From JAAZMI01 sp050948785 (lineage in GTDB: Bacteria; Bacillota; Dethiobacteria; DTU022; UBA8154), in the NCBI GenBank assembly GCA_050948785.1, contig JBMNEM010000005.1:1-64000 (forward strand): a stretch of 64,000 nucleotides of DNA, given 5' to 3'. The notes beneath the pieces were generated by a model. The model was not told the origin of the DNA. It ran no database searches and saw only the letters and a list, made by a program, of their open reading frames with translations. The first letter of the stretch is position 1, and every line of letters starts with the position of its first letter. Shown in pieces: positions 25,983 to 34,173 of this stretch. The position numbers were made by a program, and so were the translations under genes.

Positions 25983-28193
25983 ATGTTCCAGAAAAAAGGC
26001 TGGGCTTTAATTCTCCTCGCCTTTTTCCTTTGTGCCATCTTCAATTTTTATGGAGCTGTCTTTACCCCGGAGAGCAATACCGGGGCAGCCATCTCGGCGG
26101 ATATTCTTGCCGCTTTGGACAAAAAGCCCTTTGTTCCGGTCATTGTTACGCTTAAGGATAAAGCCGATTTAAGGGAAATATCGCTCCCTGCAAAAGACAA
26201 GAACCGTACAGAGATGCTCATCAAAAAACTCCAGGTGACAGCCCGGGCCTCCAGGAAAGAATTGGAGCCGGCCATCACAGAAGAAATCGAAAAAGGAAAC
26301 ATGAGGGAATATAAACCTTTCTGGATCGTAAATGCCTTTAAAGCAGAGGTTAATGCCACAGCGCTGCAAAGGCTTTCCACCCTTCCCCAGGTGTTACATA
26401 TTAGCCCGGATCGTCATTACACCCTGCCTTCCTTTTTGGTAAATTCTCCGGCGGAGCAGAGTTTTGAAATTCCTTATACCCCCTCCACACACCAGCCGGG
26501 AACAGAATCTCATCCCTGGAACCTGGAATTGATCAAGGCCCCTGCAGTCTGGCAAGAAGGAATTTCCGGCAAAGATATCGTTGTGGCCATTATGGATACA
26601 GGTGTGGATCTAAACCATCCGGCACTCCAGGGCAGCTACCGGGGCAATTTTCCGGGTCACAGCCATGCAACCAGCTGGTACGATGCCGCGGCAGACAATA
26701 GCCCGAACACGAACAGTCCGGAAAATAGCGGGCCACGGGATTTAAACGGCCACGGGACGCATATTGCCGGCATTATTCTAGGCGGGAGTCCGGAAGAACC
26801 CCTCGGGGTAGCACCGGGTGCCTGTTGGATCGGTGTAAATATTTTCACCAGGGGATTGGCCTGGGATTCCCATATCATACAAGCCTTTCAATGGTTAATG
26901 GCTCCCGGGGGGGATCCACAAAACGCCCCCCGGATCATCAATTGTTCCTGGGCCTCCCGACCCGAATATGTTACAGACTACCTGCAGTGGGAAATCTTGC
27001 ATCATCTTGAACAAGCGGGCATCTTTGTCGTTTTCGCTGCCGGAAACAACAAAACCGCCGGGCCGGGCAGCCCTGCCAGCTACCCGCATGCTTTTGCGGT
27101 AGGTGCCGTCCAAAAAGAAGAAGATCAGATCGGGATCGCGGATTTTAGCAGCAGGGGGCCGGTTCAATGGCAGGGAATGAGTTATCTCAAACCGGAGATC
27201 ACGGCACCAGGGGTAAATATCAGGTCTGCCTGGCTTAATGACGATTATATTACTTTAGATGGCACCTCCCTGGCAGCGGCCCATGTTTCAGGGGCTGCCG
27301 CCCTGCTGCTGGAATCCAACCCGCAGCTTTCCCCCTTTGAAACCGGGTCTATCTTGAAACAAACAGCCTCCTGGGACTCCTCCTGGGAACAAAACGGGAA
27401 GCGTCCCAACAATACCTATGGCTTTGGGACCCTCGATGCCTATGCAGCCGTACGGAAAAACACTCTTCCCCCTCAGGAGATTATCTTTAGCGACGACGCG
27501 GAAGAGGGGATCATGAACTGGAGCACATCACCGGATACCCCTTGGAAAATTACCCGGGAAAAGGTCTATGCCGGAAACCTGGCTTTCGCTGATTCACCCT
27601 GGGAAAATTATAAAAATAACACCACGTCCTGGCTTTGCCTGGCAAAGCCCCTTCCCATAGAAGAGTATCACAGTCCTGTTCTTTCCTTCCGGCATTTTCA
27701 TGACCTGCAAAAGGGAAATGGCAAGGAAGACGACTATGGCTACATAGAGATCTCTCCTGATGGCCAAAACTGGGTTAGCCTTTACCGTTTTTCAGGATCC
27801 AACGGGCAATTCCAGCCTTTTTCTCTCCCACTGAACCTGCCACAGGACACAGAGTCCTTTTACCTGCGGTTTCGCCTGCAGAGCAACAACAACGGCCCGG
27901 GCAAAGGATGGTATTTAGACAACATTGCCATCTCCGCTCTGCCCCCTCTCCCTTCCTCGGGCACCCATGAGGATCCGCTCCCGGAAACAGATGCCCCGCT
28001 GCCGGCCGGTGATCTGAACAACGATCACCGCATTGATCTCACCGATCTCGCCCTTTTATCCCTGGCTTACCACAGCAAACCGGGAGACAAAAACTGGAAC
28101 CCCCTGGCCGATCTAAACAATGATGGTATCATTGACATCCTTGATCTGAACATCCTCACCCAAAAAACGAACAAAAGCAACACATCTTCTTAA
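25983..28193 (+). CDS. Secreted subtilisin-type (S8) protease with C-terminal dockerin-like repeats
   Basis: This 736-residue exported serine protease has a signal peptide (about 1-25), an I9-type propeptide region (about 38-145) and an S8 catalytic domain (about 185-490). The triad is D205 (MDTGVD), H257 (NGHGTH) and S429 (GTSLAAAHVSG), with oxyanion asparagine N355. A beta-rich domain follows (about 500-650), of the kind seen after proteases such as immune inhibitor A. The last 60 residues hold two calcium-loop repeats, GDLNNDHRIDLTD (D677-D688) and ADLNNDGIIDILD (D710-D721), the pattern of a type I dockerin. The start is ATG with GGAAAGGA upstream. The substrate is probably extracellular protein. 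Confidence 0.9.
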   Translation: MFQKKGWALILLAFFLCAIFNFYGAVFTPESNTGAAISADILAALDKKPFVPVIVTLKDKADLREISLPAKDKNRTEMLIKKLQVTARASRKELEPAITEEIEKGNMREYKPFWIVNAFKAEVNATALQRLSTLPQVLHISPDRHYTLPSFLVNSPAEQSFEIPYTPSTHQPGTESHPWNLELIKAPAVWQEGISGKDIVVAIMDTGVDLNHPALQGSYRGNFPGHSHATSWYDAAADNSPNTNSPENSGPRDLNGHGTHIAGIILGGSPEEPLGVAPGACWIGVNIFTRGLAWDSHIIQAFQWLMAPGGDPQNAPRIINCSWASRPEYVTDYLQWEILHHLEQAGIFVVFAAGNNKTAGPGSPASYPHAFAVGAVQKEEDQIGIADFSSRGPVQWQGMSYLKPEITAPGVNIRSAWLNDDYITLDGTSLAAAHVSGAAALLLESNPQLSPFETGSILKQTASWDSSWEQNGKRPNNTYGFGTLDAYAAVRKNTLPPQEIIFSDDAEEGIMNWSTSPDTPWKITREKVYAGNLAFADSPWENYKNNTTSWLCLAKPLPIEEYHSPVLSFRHFHDLQKGNGKEDDYGYIEISPDGQNWVSLYRFSGSNGQFQPFSLPLNLPQDTESFYLRFRLQSNNNGPGKGWYLDNIAISALPPLPSSGTHEDPLPETDAPLPAGDLNNDHRIDLTDLALLSLAYHSKPGDKNWNPLADLNNDGIIDILDLNILTQKTNKSNTSS

Positions 28194-28537
28194 TTGGGGG
28201 ATGAAGCAGGTGTTCTTTACTGGGGATCTTTACAGGGGAGGGGCGATCCATAAACCCCGCTTGCTATAGGAATGGTTCCTGTAATAGGCGGGAACGGGTG
28301 AAAAGGCCATATTGCCAAAAAGATCAGAAAAGGTTAGAATATAAAATATAAGGTACCTACTCCGGTCCGATATTCGGAATCCACCAGTCAGAATTCAGAA
28401 TATCCGGAACTGCTCCGGTTTTTTCAGGTTTGCTTTATTTTGTTCTTTTATGCTGACTCCTAAATTCTGGTTCCTGACTCCTGAATAATTACAATATAAG
28501 TAGAAAAAGCTCCATTCTCGTGGAAGGAGGTGAGTTT
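28194..28537. other. Spacer before the TGS GTPase gene
   Basis: No gene is supportable. A small hairpin with CCGGA/TCCGG and a T-run (28404-28424) may end transcription of the subtilisin gene. Around it lie degenerate repeats of the CTGACTCCTGAA/CAGAATTCAGAAT type (for example 28383-28400 and 28453-28485), a low-complexity family often seen between clostridial genes. Confidence 0.45.
28404..28424 (+). terminator. Weak intrinsic terminator after the subtilisin gene
   Basis: CCGGA (28404-28408) pairs with TCCGG (28414-28418) across a five-base loop and is followed by TTTTTT. The stem is short and the site lies 210 bases beyond the stop codon, so assignment is tentative. Confidence 0.4.
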
Positions 28538-29536
28538 TTGCCCGCCAACCTGACACCTCAGTATTACACTGCCGAGGAGGCTTATCGCAAAGCTGCAACT
28601 TTAGAGGAAAAAATAGAAGCCTTGCAGGAGATGCTCGCGGTTATTCCCAAACATAAGGGCACAGAAAAAATACAGGGAGATCTCAAGCGGCGCCTTTCCA
28701 AACTCCGTGAGGCAGGGGAAAAAAAGGCCCAAACGGCTCGTTTTAACCCTTTTTATATCGAAAAGCAGGGAGCCGGGCAGGTCATCCTTGTAGGCTATCC
28801 TAATGTAGGCAAGTCTTCGCTCGTGGCCGCTCTGACGAGGGCACAGCCCAAAATTGCTGCTTTTCCCTTTACAACCACCTTGCCTCTTGCCGGAATGATG
28901 CCTTATAAAGATATCCTTATACAGCTCGTGGATACACCTCCCCTTAGCGCTGATGGCGCTCCCTCTGAATTATTAAATACTCTGCGGGGCGGAGATCTTT
29001 TGCTTGTTGTCCTGGATATGAGCAGTGATGAGTGCCTGGAACAAGCCGAAGGAACACTTTCTTTCCTCTTGGATAAAAAAGTGATTAAAAAAACGGGGGG
29101 AAATACCCCCGAAGATGAAACAGCTCCAGGGAACAGAAAATACATTCCCTATCTGGTTATTGGTAATAAATGTGATCAACCTCAAAGCGAGGAAAATATC
29201 CACATCCTCAAGGAACTTCTACCTGAGCTTTCACTCATCAGTGTTTCTACCAAAGAAAAAACAGGACTGGTGCTCCTAAAGGAAAAAGTTTATCAGGGGC
29301 TGGACATTATCAGGGTTTACACCAAAGCGCCCGGGAAACAGCCTGATTTGCAGACTCCCTTTGTCATAAAAAACGGCAGCACAGTTCTGGATCTGGCGTA
29401 CAATATACACCGTGATTTTCCCCAGCTCTTTAAAAATGCCCGGGTTTGGGGTTCAGCCAAATTCGAAGGCCAAACTGTAGCCCGGGAGTATATTCTGGAA
29501 GAAGGCGATATTGTCGAAATAAATATTTCATCCTGA
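28538..29536 (+). CDS. TGS domain-containing GTPase (DRG/OBG-like)
   Basis: This 332-residue P-loop GTPase belongs to the OBG-HflX superfamily and resembles DRG proteins. The G1 loop GYPNVGKSS, the G3 motif DTPP (degenerate from DxxG) and the G4 motif NKCD are visible. An N-terminal helical region (about 1-65) precedes the G domain, and a C-terminal TGS domain (about 265-332) ends in the family-typical LEEGDIVEI. The start is TTG at 28538, seven bases after AAGGAGG; the in-frame GTG at 28520 overlaps that site and is unlikely. Related proteins bind ribosomes or RNA, but the role of this bacterial group is not defined. Confidence 0.85.
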   Translation: MPANLTPQYYTAEEAYRKAATLEEKIEALQEMLAVIPKHKGTEKIQGDLKRRLSKLREAGEKKAQTARFNPFYIEKQGAGQVILVGYPNVGKSSLVAALTRAQPKIAAFPFTTTLPLAGMMPYKDILIQLVDTPPLSADGAPSELLNTLRGGDLLLVVLDMSSDECLEQAEGTLSFLLDKKVIKKTGGNTPEDETAPGNRKYIPYLVIGNKCDQPQSEENIHILKELLPELSLISVSTKEKTGLVLLKEKVYQGLDIIRVYTKAPGKQPDLQTPFVIKNGSTVLDLAYNIHRDFPQLFKNARVWGSAKFEGQTVAREYILEEGDIVEINISS

Positions 29537-29557
29537 GGACAAGCCCTCATATTTTTT
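29534..29557 (+). terminator. Intrinsic terminator overlapping the GTPase stop codon
   Basis: TGAGG (29534-29538), which includes the stop codon, pairs with CCTCA (29545-29549) across six bases and is followed by TATTTTTT. Confidence 0.65.
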
Positions 29558-29580
29558 GACGAAGTTTTTATAAAACCGGT

Positions 29581-29608
29581 AAAGCCAGGGGGAATACCCC
29601 CCGGCTTT
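29581..29608. terminator. Bidirectional hairpin between converging genes
   Basis: AAAGCCAGGGGG pairs with CCCCCCGGCTTT across AATA. It lies between the GTPase gene and the crt end of the acyl-CoA operon, and can insulate the two converging transcripts. The flanking T-runs are poor. Confidence 0.55.
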
Positions 29609-29690
29609 GGCACGTTTAAAATATCGGCTTACCGGAATACCGGACGGACATCCCGGTCCAGGCATCCCGGCCATGCAAACACAAGGAAAA

Positions 29691-30470
29691 TTACCGGCCC
29701 TTATATTCCGCTTTACGCTTTTCCAGGAAAGCGGCTACACCCTCTTTTTTATCCTCGGTAGCGCAGGATAAGGCGTGGAGATATGATTCGTGAGCCATAC
29801 CTTCATAAAGCCCCATCTCCAAGGAGCGGTTTACAGCTTCCTTGGCGTATTGGATTGCCAACGGAGATTTAGAGGTAATGTAACCGGCCATTTTTTTAGT
29901 TTCTTCCATCAAATCTTCCGGGGCAACAACTTTGTTGACCAAACCAATGCGGTAAGCTTCATCCGCATCAATCATCCTGGCTGTCAGCACCATTTCCATG
30001 GCCCGGCCGAACCCGACCAACCGGGGCAGGCGCTGCGTAGCACCGTCTCCGGGGATAATGCCCAGGTTTACTTCCGGTGAACCCATTTTGGCTTTACTGG
30101 AAGCAATGCGCAGGGTACAGGCAATCGCCATTTCCAGGCCGGCCCCCAGGGCAAAGCCGTTAATCGCCGCAATAACCGGAATGGGCATCTCCGCAAGCTT
30201 ATTGAAAACTTCCTGGCGGAACTTGGTTTGCTCGCGTCCTAAAACAAAATCACGTTCCTGCAGCTCTGTAATATCCGCACCGGCCATAAAAGCTCTATCC
30301 CCGGCGCCGGTAATAATTAAAACCCGGACTTCCTTGTCTTTTTCCACCTCTGAAAAGACCTGGCCCAGCTCATCCGTAAGGGCATTGGACAGAGCATTCA
30401 TCGACTCAGGACGATTAATGGTTATAAAGGCCAGCGGGGGTTGTTTTTCATATAAAAGAAATTTATACAT
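29691..30470 (-). CDS. Enoyl-CoA hydratase/crotonase
   Basis: This 259-residue crotonase-superfamily enzyme most likely hydrates crotonyl-CoA to 3-hydroxybutyryl-CoA (or the reverse). The oxyanion-hole segment AGADITEL, the ALGAGLEMAIAC motif carrying the first catalytic glutamate, and SPEVNLGIIPG carrying the second, are all present. I start it at the ATG (30470) behind GGAGGGAGT; a longer open frame to 30542 has no such site. It is the last gene of thl-hbd-acd-crt. Together these interconvert acetyl-CoA and butyryl-CoA, either in fermentation or in syntrophic butyrate oxidation. Confidence 0.92.
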   Translation of the reverse strand: MYKFLLYEKQPPLAFITINRPESMNALSNALTDELGQVFSEVEKDKEVRVLIITGAGDRAFMAGADITELQERDFVLGREQTKFRQEVFNKLAEMPIPVIAAINGFALGAGLEMAIACTLRIASSKAKMGSPEVNLGIIPGDGATQRLPRLVGFGRAMEMVLTARMIDADEAYRIGLVNKVVAPEDLMEETKKMAGYITSKSPLAIQYAKEAVNRSLEMGLYEGMAHESYLHALSCATEDKKEGVAAFLEKRKAEYKGR

Positions 30471-30553
30471 AAATACTCCCTCCGAACACATTTTTAAATT
30501 ATGAAAGGAGAGGGAAGAAGGAACAAGCCTCCTTCCCCCCATGATCAGTTTTT

Positions 30554-31705
30554 TTAGAAGGCCGGCATTTCAAGCTCAGCATTACCGATAATGAGCTGCT
30601 GAATTTGAGAGGTCCCTTCATAGAGCGTATTAATCCGGGAGTCACGATACATCCTCTCTAAAGGATATTCCCCGGAGAAACTGTAACCGCCCAGAACTTG
30701 CATCATATCGTAAGTAACCCTGTTCACCATTTCGCCGCAGAAGTACTTGGCCATGCAGGTTTCACGGGTATTGCGGACATCTTTGTTTTTGAGGAATCCG
30801 GCACGATAGACCAGCAGCCTGCCCATTTCAATATCCAGGGCAGCATTGGCGATCAGCTGTTGCACCAGCTGCTTTGTAGCAATGGGCTTACCAAACTGGA
30901 CCCGCTCCTTGGCATACTGCTTGGCAATATCCAGTGCCGCCTGGGCGGTCCCCACGCAGCCGGCTGCCACAGTATAACGGGCATTGTCCAGGGCAGACAT
31001 GGCTACAGCAAAACCCCGGCCCACAGGACCAAGAACAGCATCCTTGTGTACGCGCACGTTATCCATATTTATTTCCCCGGTATCCTGAGCACGCAGCCCG
31101 ATCTTCTCGTGAATCGGCTGCGGAGTAAATCCGGGAGTGCCCTTATCAACCAGAAAAGCGGTAATACCCCGGGCACCCTTGTCTTTATCCGTTTTGGCAA
31201 AAATAATGGATACTTCGCAGACATCAGCATGGGTAATCCACATTTTGTTACCGTTTAAAATATAGTAGTCCCCATCCTGTTCGGCCGTACTTTTCATGCT
31301 GGCTGCGTCACTGCCGGAGTCAGGCTCGGTCAGACCATAGCAACCGAAAATTTCGCCGGTGGCAATGCGCGGAACATACTTCTTGATCTGCTCCTCAGTG
31401 CCCCACTTCAAAATAGTCTTGGCCACCAGGGAGATATTTACAGAGTAGGTCCCCCGCATGGAGCTGCAGCCATAACCCAGTTCCTCGGCGACAATGGCGT
31501 GGGAGATGAAATCCATACCGCTGCCCTCATACTCCTCGGGAATGGATGTCCCGACAATACCGAGATCTCCCATTTTCTTCCAAACATCCATAGGAAACTC
31601 TTCTTTTTGTTCCCATTCCTTGGCGAAAGGTGTGATCTCGTTGGCCACAAAATCGCGCACCATTTTCTGAACAGCTAATTGCTCTTCATTCAGTTCAAAA
31701 TTCAT
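30554..31705 (-). CDS. Acyl-CoA dehydrogenase (short-chain, butyryl-CoA type)
   Basis: This 383-residue flavoprotein oxidises acyl-CoA to 2-enoyl-CoA, or does the reverse with electron-transferring flavoprotein. The FAD-binding segments YGLTEPDSGSDAASM and WITHADV, and QVLGGYSFSGEYPLERMYRD, are typical. The catalytic glutamate lies in LYEGTSQIQQ at the usual C-terminal position for short-chain enzymes. The start is ATG at 31705, eight bases after GGAGGTG. No etfBA genes are adjacent, so its electron partner is encoded elsewhere. Operon spacing to hbd is 39 bases. Confidence 0.93.
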   Translation of the reverse strand: MNFELNEEQLAVQKMVRDFVANEITPFAKEWEQKEEFPMDVWKKMGDLGIVGTSIPEEYEGSGMDFISHAIVAEELGYGCSSMRGTYSVNISLVAKTILKWGTEEQIKKYVPRIATGEIFGCYGLTEPDSGSDAASMKSTAEQDGDYYILNGNKMWITHADVCEVSIIFAKTDKDKGARGITAFLVDKGTPGFTPQPIHEKIGLRAQDTGEINMDNVRVHKDAVLGPVGRGFAVAMSALDNARYTVAAGCVGTAQAALDIAKQYAKERVQFGKPIATKQLVQQLIANAALDIEMGRLLVYRAGFLKNKDVRNTRETCMAKYFCGEMVNRVTYDMMQVLGGYSFSGEYPLERMYRDSRINTLYEGTSQIQQLIIGNAELEMPAF

Positions 31706-31744
31706 CCTTGGCACCTCCGTTTTTTCACTTCAATTTTTTTTAAA

Positions 31745-32629
31745 TTATTTTAAATTCACAGGTACTGGGGGATCCTGGGAGTAATCGTAGAATCCTTTCC
31801 CGCTTTTACGTCCCAAGTAACCTGCATGAACCATTTTTTCCAGGAGGTAGCAGGGACGATACCGCGCATCTCCCAATTTCTCATAAAGAGTCCTGGTCTT
31901 GGCCAAGTGGGTATCGATGCCGATGAGGTCGATTAAGGTCAGCGGGCCCATGGGGTGGTTGGAACCCATTTTCATCGCTTTATCAATATCGCTGGCACTA
32001 CAGATTCCTTCCTCCAGCACCCAGACCGCCTCGTTGAGCAGTGCAGCCAATACCCGGCTGGCAACACCGGCAATACCTTCTTTGGCAGTGACAACCGGTT
32101 CTTTACCGAGGAATTCAGCAAATTTTCTCGTTGTCTCCACAACTTGCGGATCCGTGGCCAGGCCGGGCATGATCTCCACCAGTCTCATAACTACCGCCGG
32201 GTTGAAAAAGTGCATGCCGACTAAACGGCTGGGATCCTTGAGTGCGGAAGCAATTTCCGAAATGGAGCAGGCTGTCGTATTCGTGGCCAGAATAGCACCT
32301 GGTTTAGCCACTTCTTCCAACTGCGCAAAGAGCTTCTGCTTCAGCCCTACATCTTCAATCACAGCCTCAATAATAAAGTCGGCTTCGGCTGCGGCCTTCA
32401 TATCTGTAGTAATCGTGATCCGCCCGACAAGATCCTTGACTTCATCGGCGGTCATTTTGCCTCTTTCGACGCGTCTATTTAATATTTTTTCGATATTACC
32501 GATGCTGCGCTTTAAAATGGCGTCATCAATATCCACCAAAATAGCCTCTACACCCTTTTGGGCCATGAGATGGGCAATTCCTGTGCCCATAATGCCCGCT
32601 CCAAGAACAAAACCTTTTTTGATTTCCAT
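31745..32629 (-). CDS. hbd: 3-hydroxybutyryl-CoA dehydrogenase
   Basis: This NAD(P)-dependent enzyme of 294 residues interconverts acetoacetyl-CoA and 3-hydroxybutyryl-CoA. The N-terminal Rossmann loop GAGIMGTGIA, the NTTACSISEIA and GMHFFNPAVVMRLVEI segments (with the catalytic histidine), and the C-terminal GSNHPMGPLTLIDLIG are diagnostic. It lies 32 bases downstream of the thiolase. It could accept longer 3-hydroxyacyl-CoAs, but the size and neighbours fit the four-carbon pathway. Confidence 0.93.
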   Translation of the reverse strand: MEIKKGFVLGAGIMGTGIAHLMAQKGVEAILVDIDDAILKRSIGNIEKILNRRVERGKMTADEVKDLVGRITITTDMKAAAEADFIIEAVIEDVGLKQKLFAQLEEVAKPGAILATNTTACSISEIASALKDPSRLVGMHFFNPAVVMRLVEIMPGLATDPQVVETTRKFAEFLGKEPVVTAKEGIAGVASRVLAALLNEAVWVLEEGICSASDIDKAMKMGSNHPMGPLTLIDLIGIDTHLAKTRTLYEKLGDARYRPCYLLEKMVHAGYLGRKSGKGFYDYSQDPPVPVNLK

Positions 32630-32661
32630 AAATTTTGTCCTCCTCTCAAATAATTTAAGTA

Positions 32662-33849
32662 TTAGCTTAACCTTTCCAGCACGATGGCAAGACCCTGTCC
32701 GCCACCGACACAGGCAGTAATTAATCCGAAGGTCTTATCGTACATTTTTAGAGTGTTGAGGTTGGTGCAGATGAGCTTGGTACCGGTAGCCCCCACGGGG
32801 TGTCCCAAAGCAATCGCTCCGCCGTGTACGTTTACTTTTGCACGATCAATCTTAAGTTCCCTTTCACAGGCCAGATACTGCGCTGCAAACGCCTCGTTCA
32901 GCTCAATTAAATCAATATCTTCTAGCGTCAGCCCCGCCTTTTTCAGGGCAATTGGTGTAGCTGCCACCGGGCCAATTCCCATGTAAAGGGGGTCTACCCC
33001 TGCCGCGGCATAACCCCGGATTCTTGCCAAGGGCGTCAGCCCCAGGGACTTGGCTTTCTCCTCCGACATAATTACCACGGCGGAAGCGCAGTCGCTGAGA
33101 GCGCAACTGTTAGCAGCAGTAACGGTCCCGCCGTCTTTCTTGAATACCGGCGGTAATTTGAGCATTTTTTCCAGCGATGCGTCGGCACGAGGTATTTCTT
33201 CCTTATCTACAACTACCGTTCCTTTTTTCTTTTGTGTAATTTCAATAGGTAAAATTTCTGCATCGAATTTGCCCTCTGCAACCGCTTTGGTAGCTTTCTG
33301 GTGGCTTTCCAGGGCGAATTGGTCCTGTTCCTCACGGGTGAGGGAATATTTTTCTACCAGCTTCTCCGCCGTATTACCCATCAGCATACCCGCCAGCTTG
33401 CACATAAAACCGTCCAGATGCAAGTCATCATAGACCGTGAAGTCCCACATCCGTGCTCCCCAGCGTGCCTGAGGGATGATATAGGGAACATTTGAACCGG
33501 ACTCCGTGCCGCCGGCGATAACTACATCAGCATCTCCACAGGCGATTTGCCTGTAAGCTTCGATCACCGCCTGCATGCTGGAAGCACAGCGAATGTTAAC
33601 CGTATAAGCCGGCACTTCTACCGGTAAACCTCCCCTAACTGCACAAATACGGGCTATGTTGGGTCCAAGCCCGGCCTGCCATCCGCTTCCAAATACCAGC
33701 TGGTCTACATCTTCACCGGTGATCCCTGCTCTTTTAACTACCTCCTTCACTACAGCCGCCCCAAGATCAGCAGCATTGAGGCTGCTCAAACTTCCTCCGA
33801 ACCTTCCTGCGATAGTCCGCACTGCACTGACTATTACTGGATTACGCAT
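32662..33849 (-). CDS. Acetyl-CoA acetyltransferase (thiolase)
   Basis: This 395-residue thiolase condenses two acetyl-CoA to acetoacetyl-CoA or cleaves acetoacetyl-CoA. The nucleophilic cysteine is in NIRCASSMQAV, the catalytic histidine in GGAIALGHPVGATG and the second cysteine in TACVGGGQGLA. I choose the ATG at 33849 (MRNPVIVSA), which matches the family N-terminus, over a longer open frame to 33978. An 18-bp perfect palindrome lies between the GGAGGG site and this start. It is the first gene of the thl-hbd-acd-crt operon, 324 bases downstream of the PrpR-type activator gene. Confidence 0.93.
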   Translation of the reverse strand: MRNPVIVSAVRTIAGRFGGSLSSLNAADLGAAVVKEVVKRAGITGEDVDQLVFGSGWQAGLGPNIARICAVRGGLPVEVPAYTVNIRCASSMQAVIEAYRQIACGDADVVIAGGTESGSNVPYIIPQARWGARMWDFTVYDDLHLDGFMCKLAGMLMGNTAEKLVEKYSLTREEQDQFALESHQKATKAVAEGKFDAEILPIEITQKKKGTVVVDKEEIPRADASLEKMLKLPPVFKKDGGTVTAANSCALSDCASAVVIMSEEKAKSLGLTPLARIRGYAAAGVDPLYMGIGPVAATPIALKKAGLTLEDIDLIELNEAFAAQYLACERELKIDRAKVNVHGGAIALGHPVGATGTKLICTNLNTLKMYDKTFGLITACVGGGQGLAIVLERLS

Positions 33850-33855
33850 AAATCC

Positions 33856-33873
33856 CCCGGAAATATTTCCGGG
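33856..33873. promoter_or_regulatory. 18-bp perfect palindrome in the thiolase leader
   Basis: CCCGGAAATATTTCCGGG is its own reverse complement. It lies between a GGAGGG motif (33877-33882) and the thiolase ATG (33847-33849). It could be a protein-binding operator, or an RNA hairpin that brings the distant ribosome-binding site close to the start. A second possible site, GGGGGA, sits between palindrome and ATG. Confidence 0.6.
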
Positions 33874-34065
33874 AATCCCTCCTTTCAAAAACTGGTTTTT
33901 TAAATAACCTAACCTCCGCAAATAACCATCAAAATTATAGATTTTCAATTTTGCTGTCGCATCACCCCGCGTTATCAAAATTGACTCGCCAAAGGAACTG
34001 TTATTTGTTTAACTCACCCGAGGCCCTCTATTGATATGGAAAAATATTGGCTCCAGGGAGACTGT

Positions 34066-34090
34066 TAGCGCTGCAATAAGGTTTGCGCTA
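34066..34090. promoter_or_regulatory. Inverted repeat upstream of the acyl-CoA operon
   Basis: TAGCGC (34066-34071) is matched by GCGCTA (34085-34090), with further partial symmetry (CAA/TT) inside. It lies about 220 bases upstream of the thiolase start, a distance suited to an enhancer-type activator such as the neighbouring PrpR-like protein. No -24/-12 promoter was found between it and the operon; a TATAAT on the minus strand (33934-33939) lacks a good -35. Confidence 0.4.
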
Positions 34091-34173
34091 CAGGGATACT
34101 CGATCGTCCCTAAACTACACTTTGTTTACCTGAGTAACTGCGTCTTTTTTTAATTCATTAACTGCAAACGTTC

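Noticed and set aside
29691..33849. Complete butyrate fermentation or oxidation island
   Set aside because: Electron-transferring flavoprotein and CoA-transferase or kinase genes are not present in the window, so only the four-enzyme core is claimed.
33850..33978. N-terminal extension of the thiolase by 43 residues
   Set aside because: The added residues do not resemble thiolases, and the ATG at 33849 gives the canonical start of the family.
33850..34173. Sigma-54 (-24/-12) promoter for the acyl-CoA operon
   Set aside because: The best candidate (TTTGGCGAGTCAATTTTGAT on the minus strand) lacks the GC at -12 with correct spacing.
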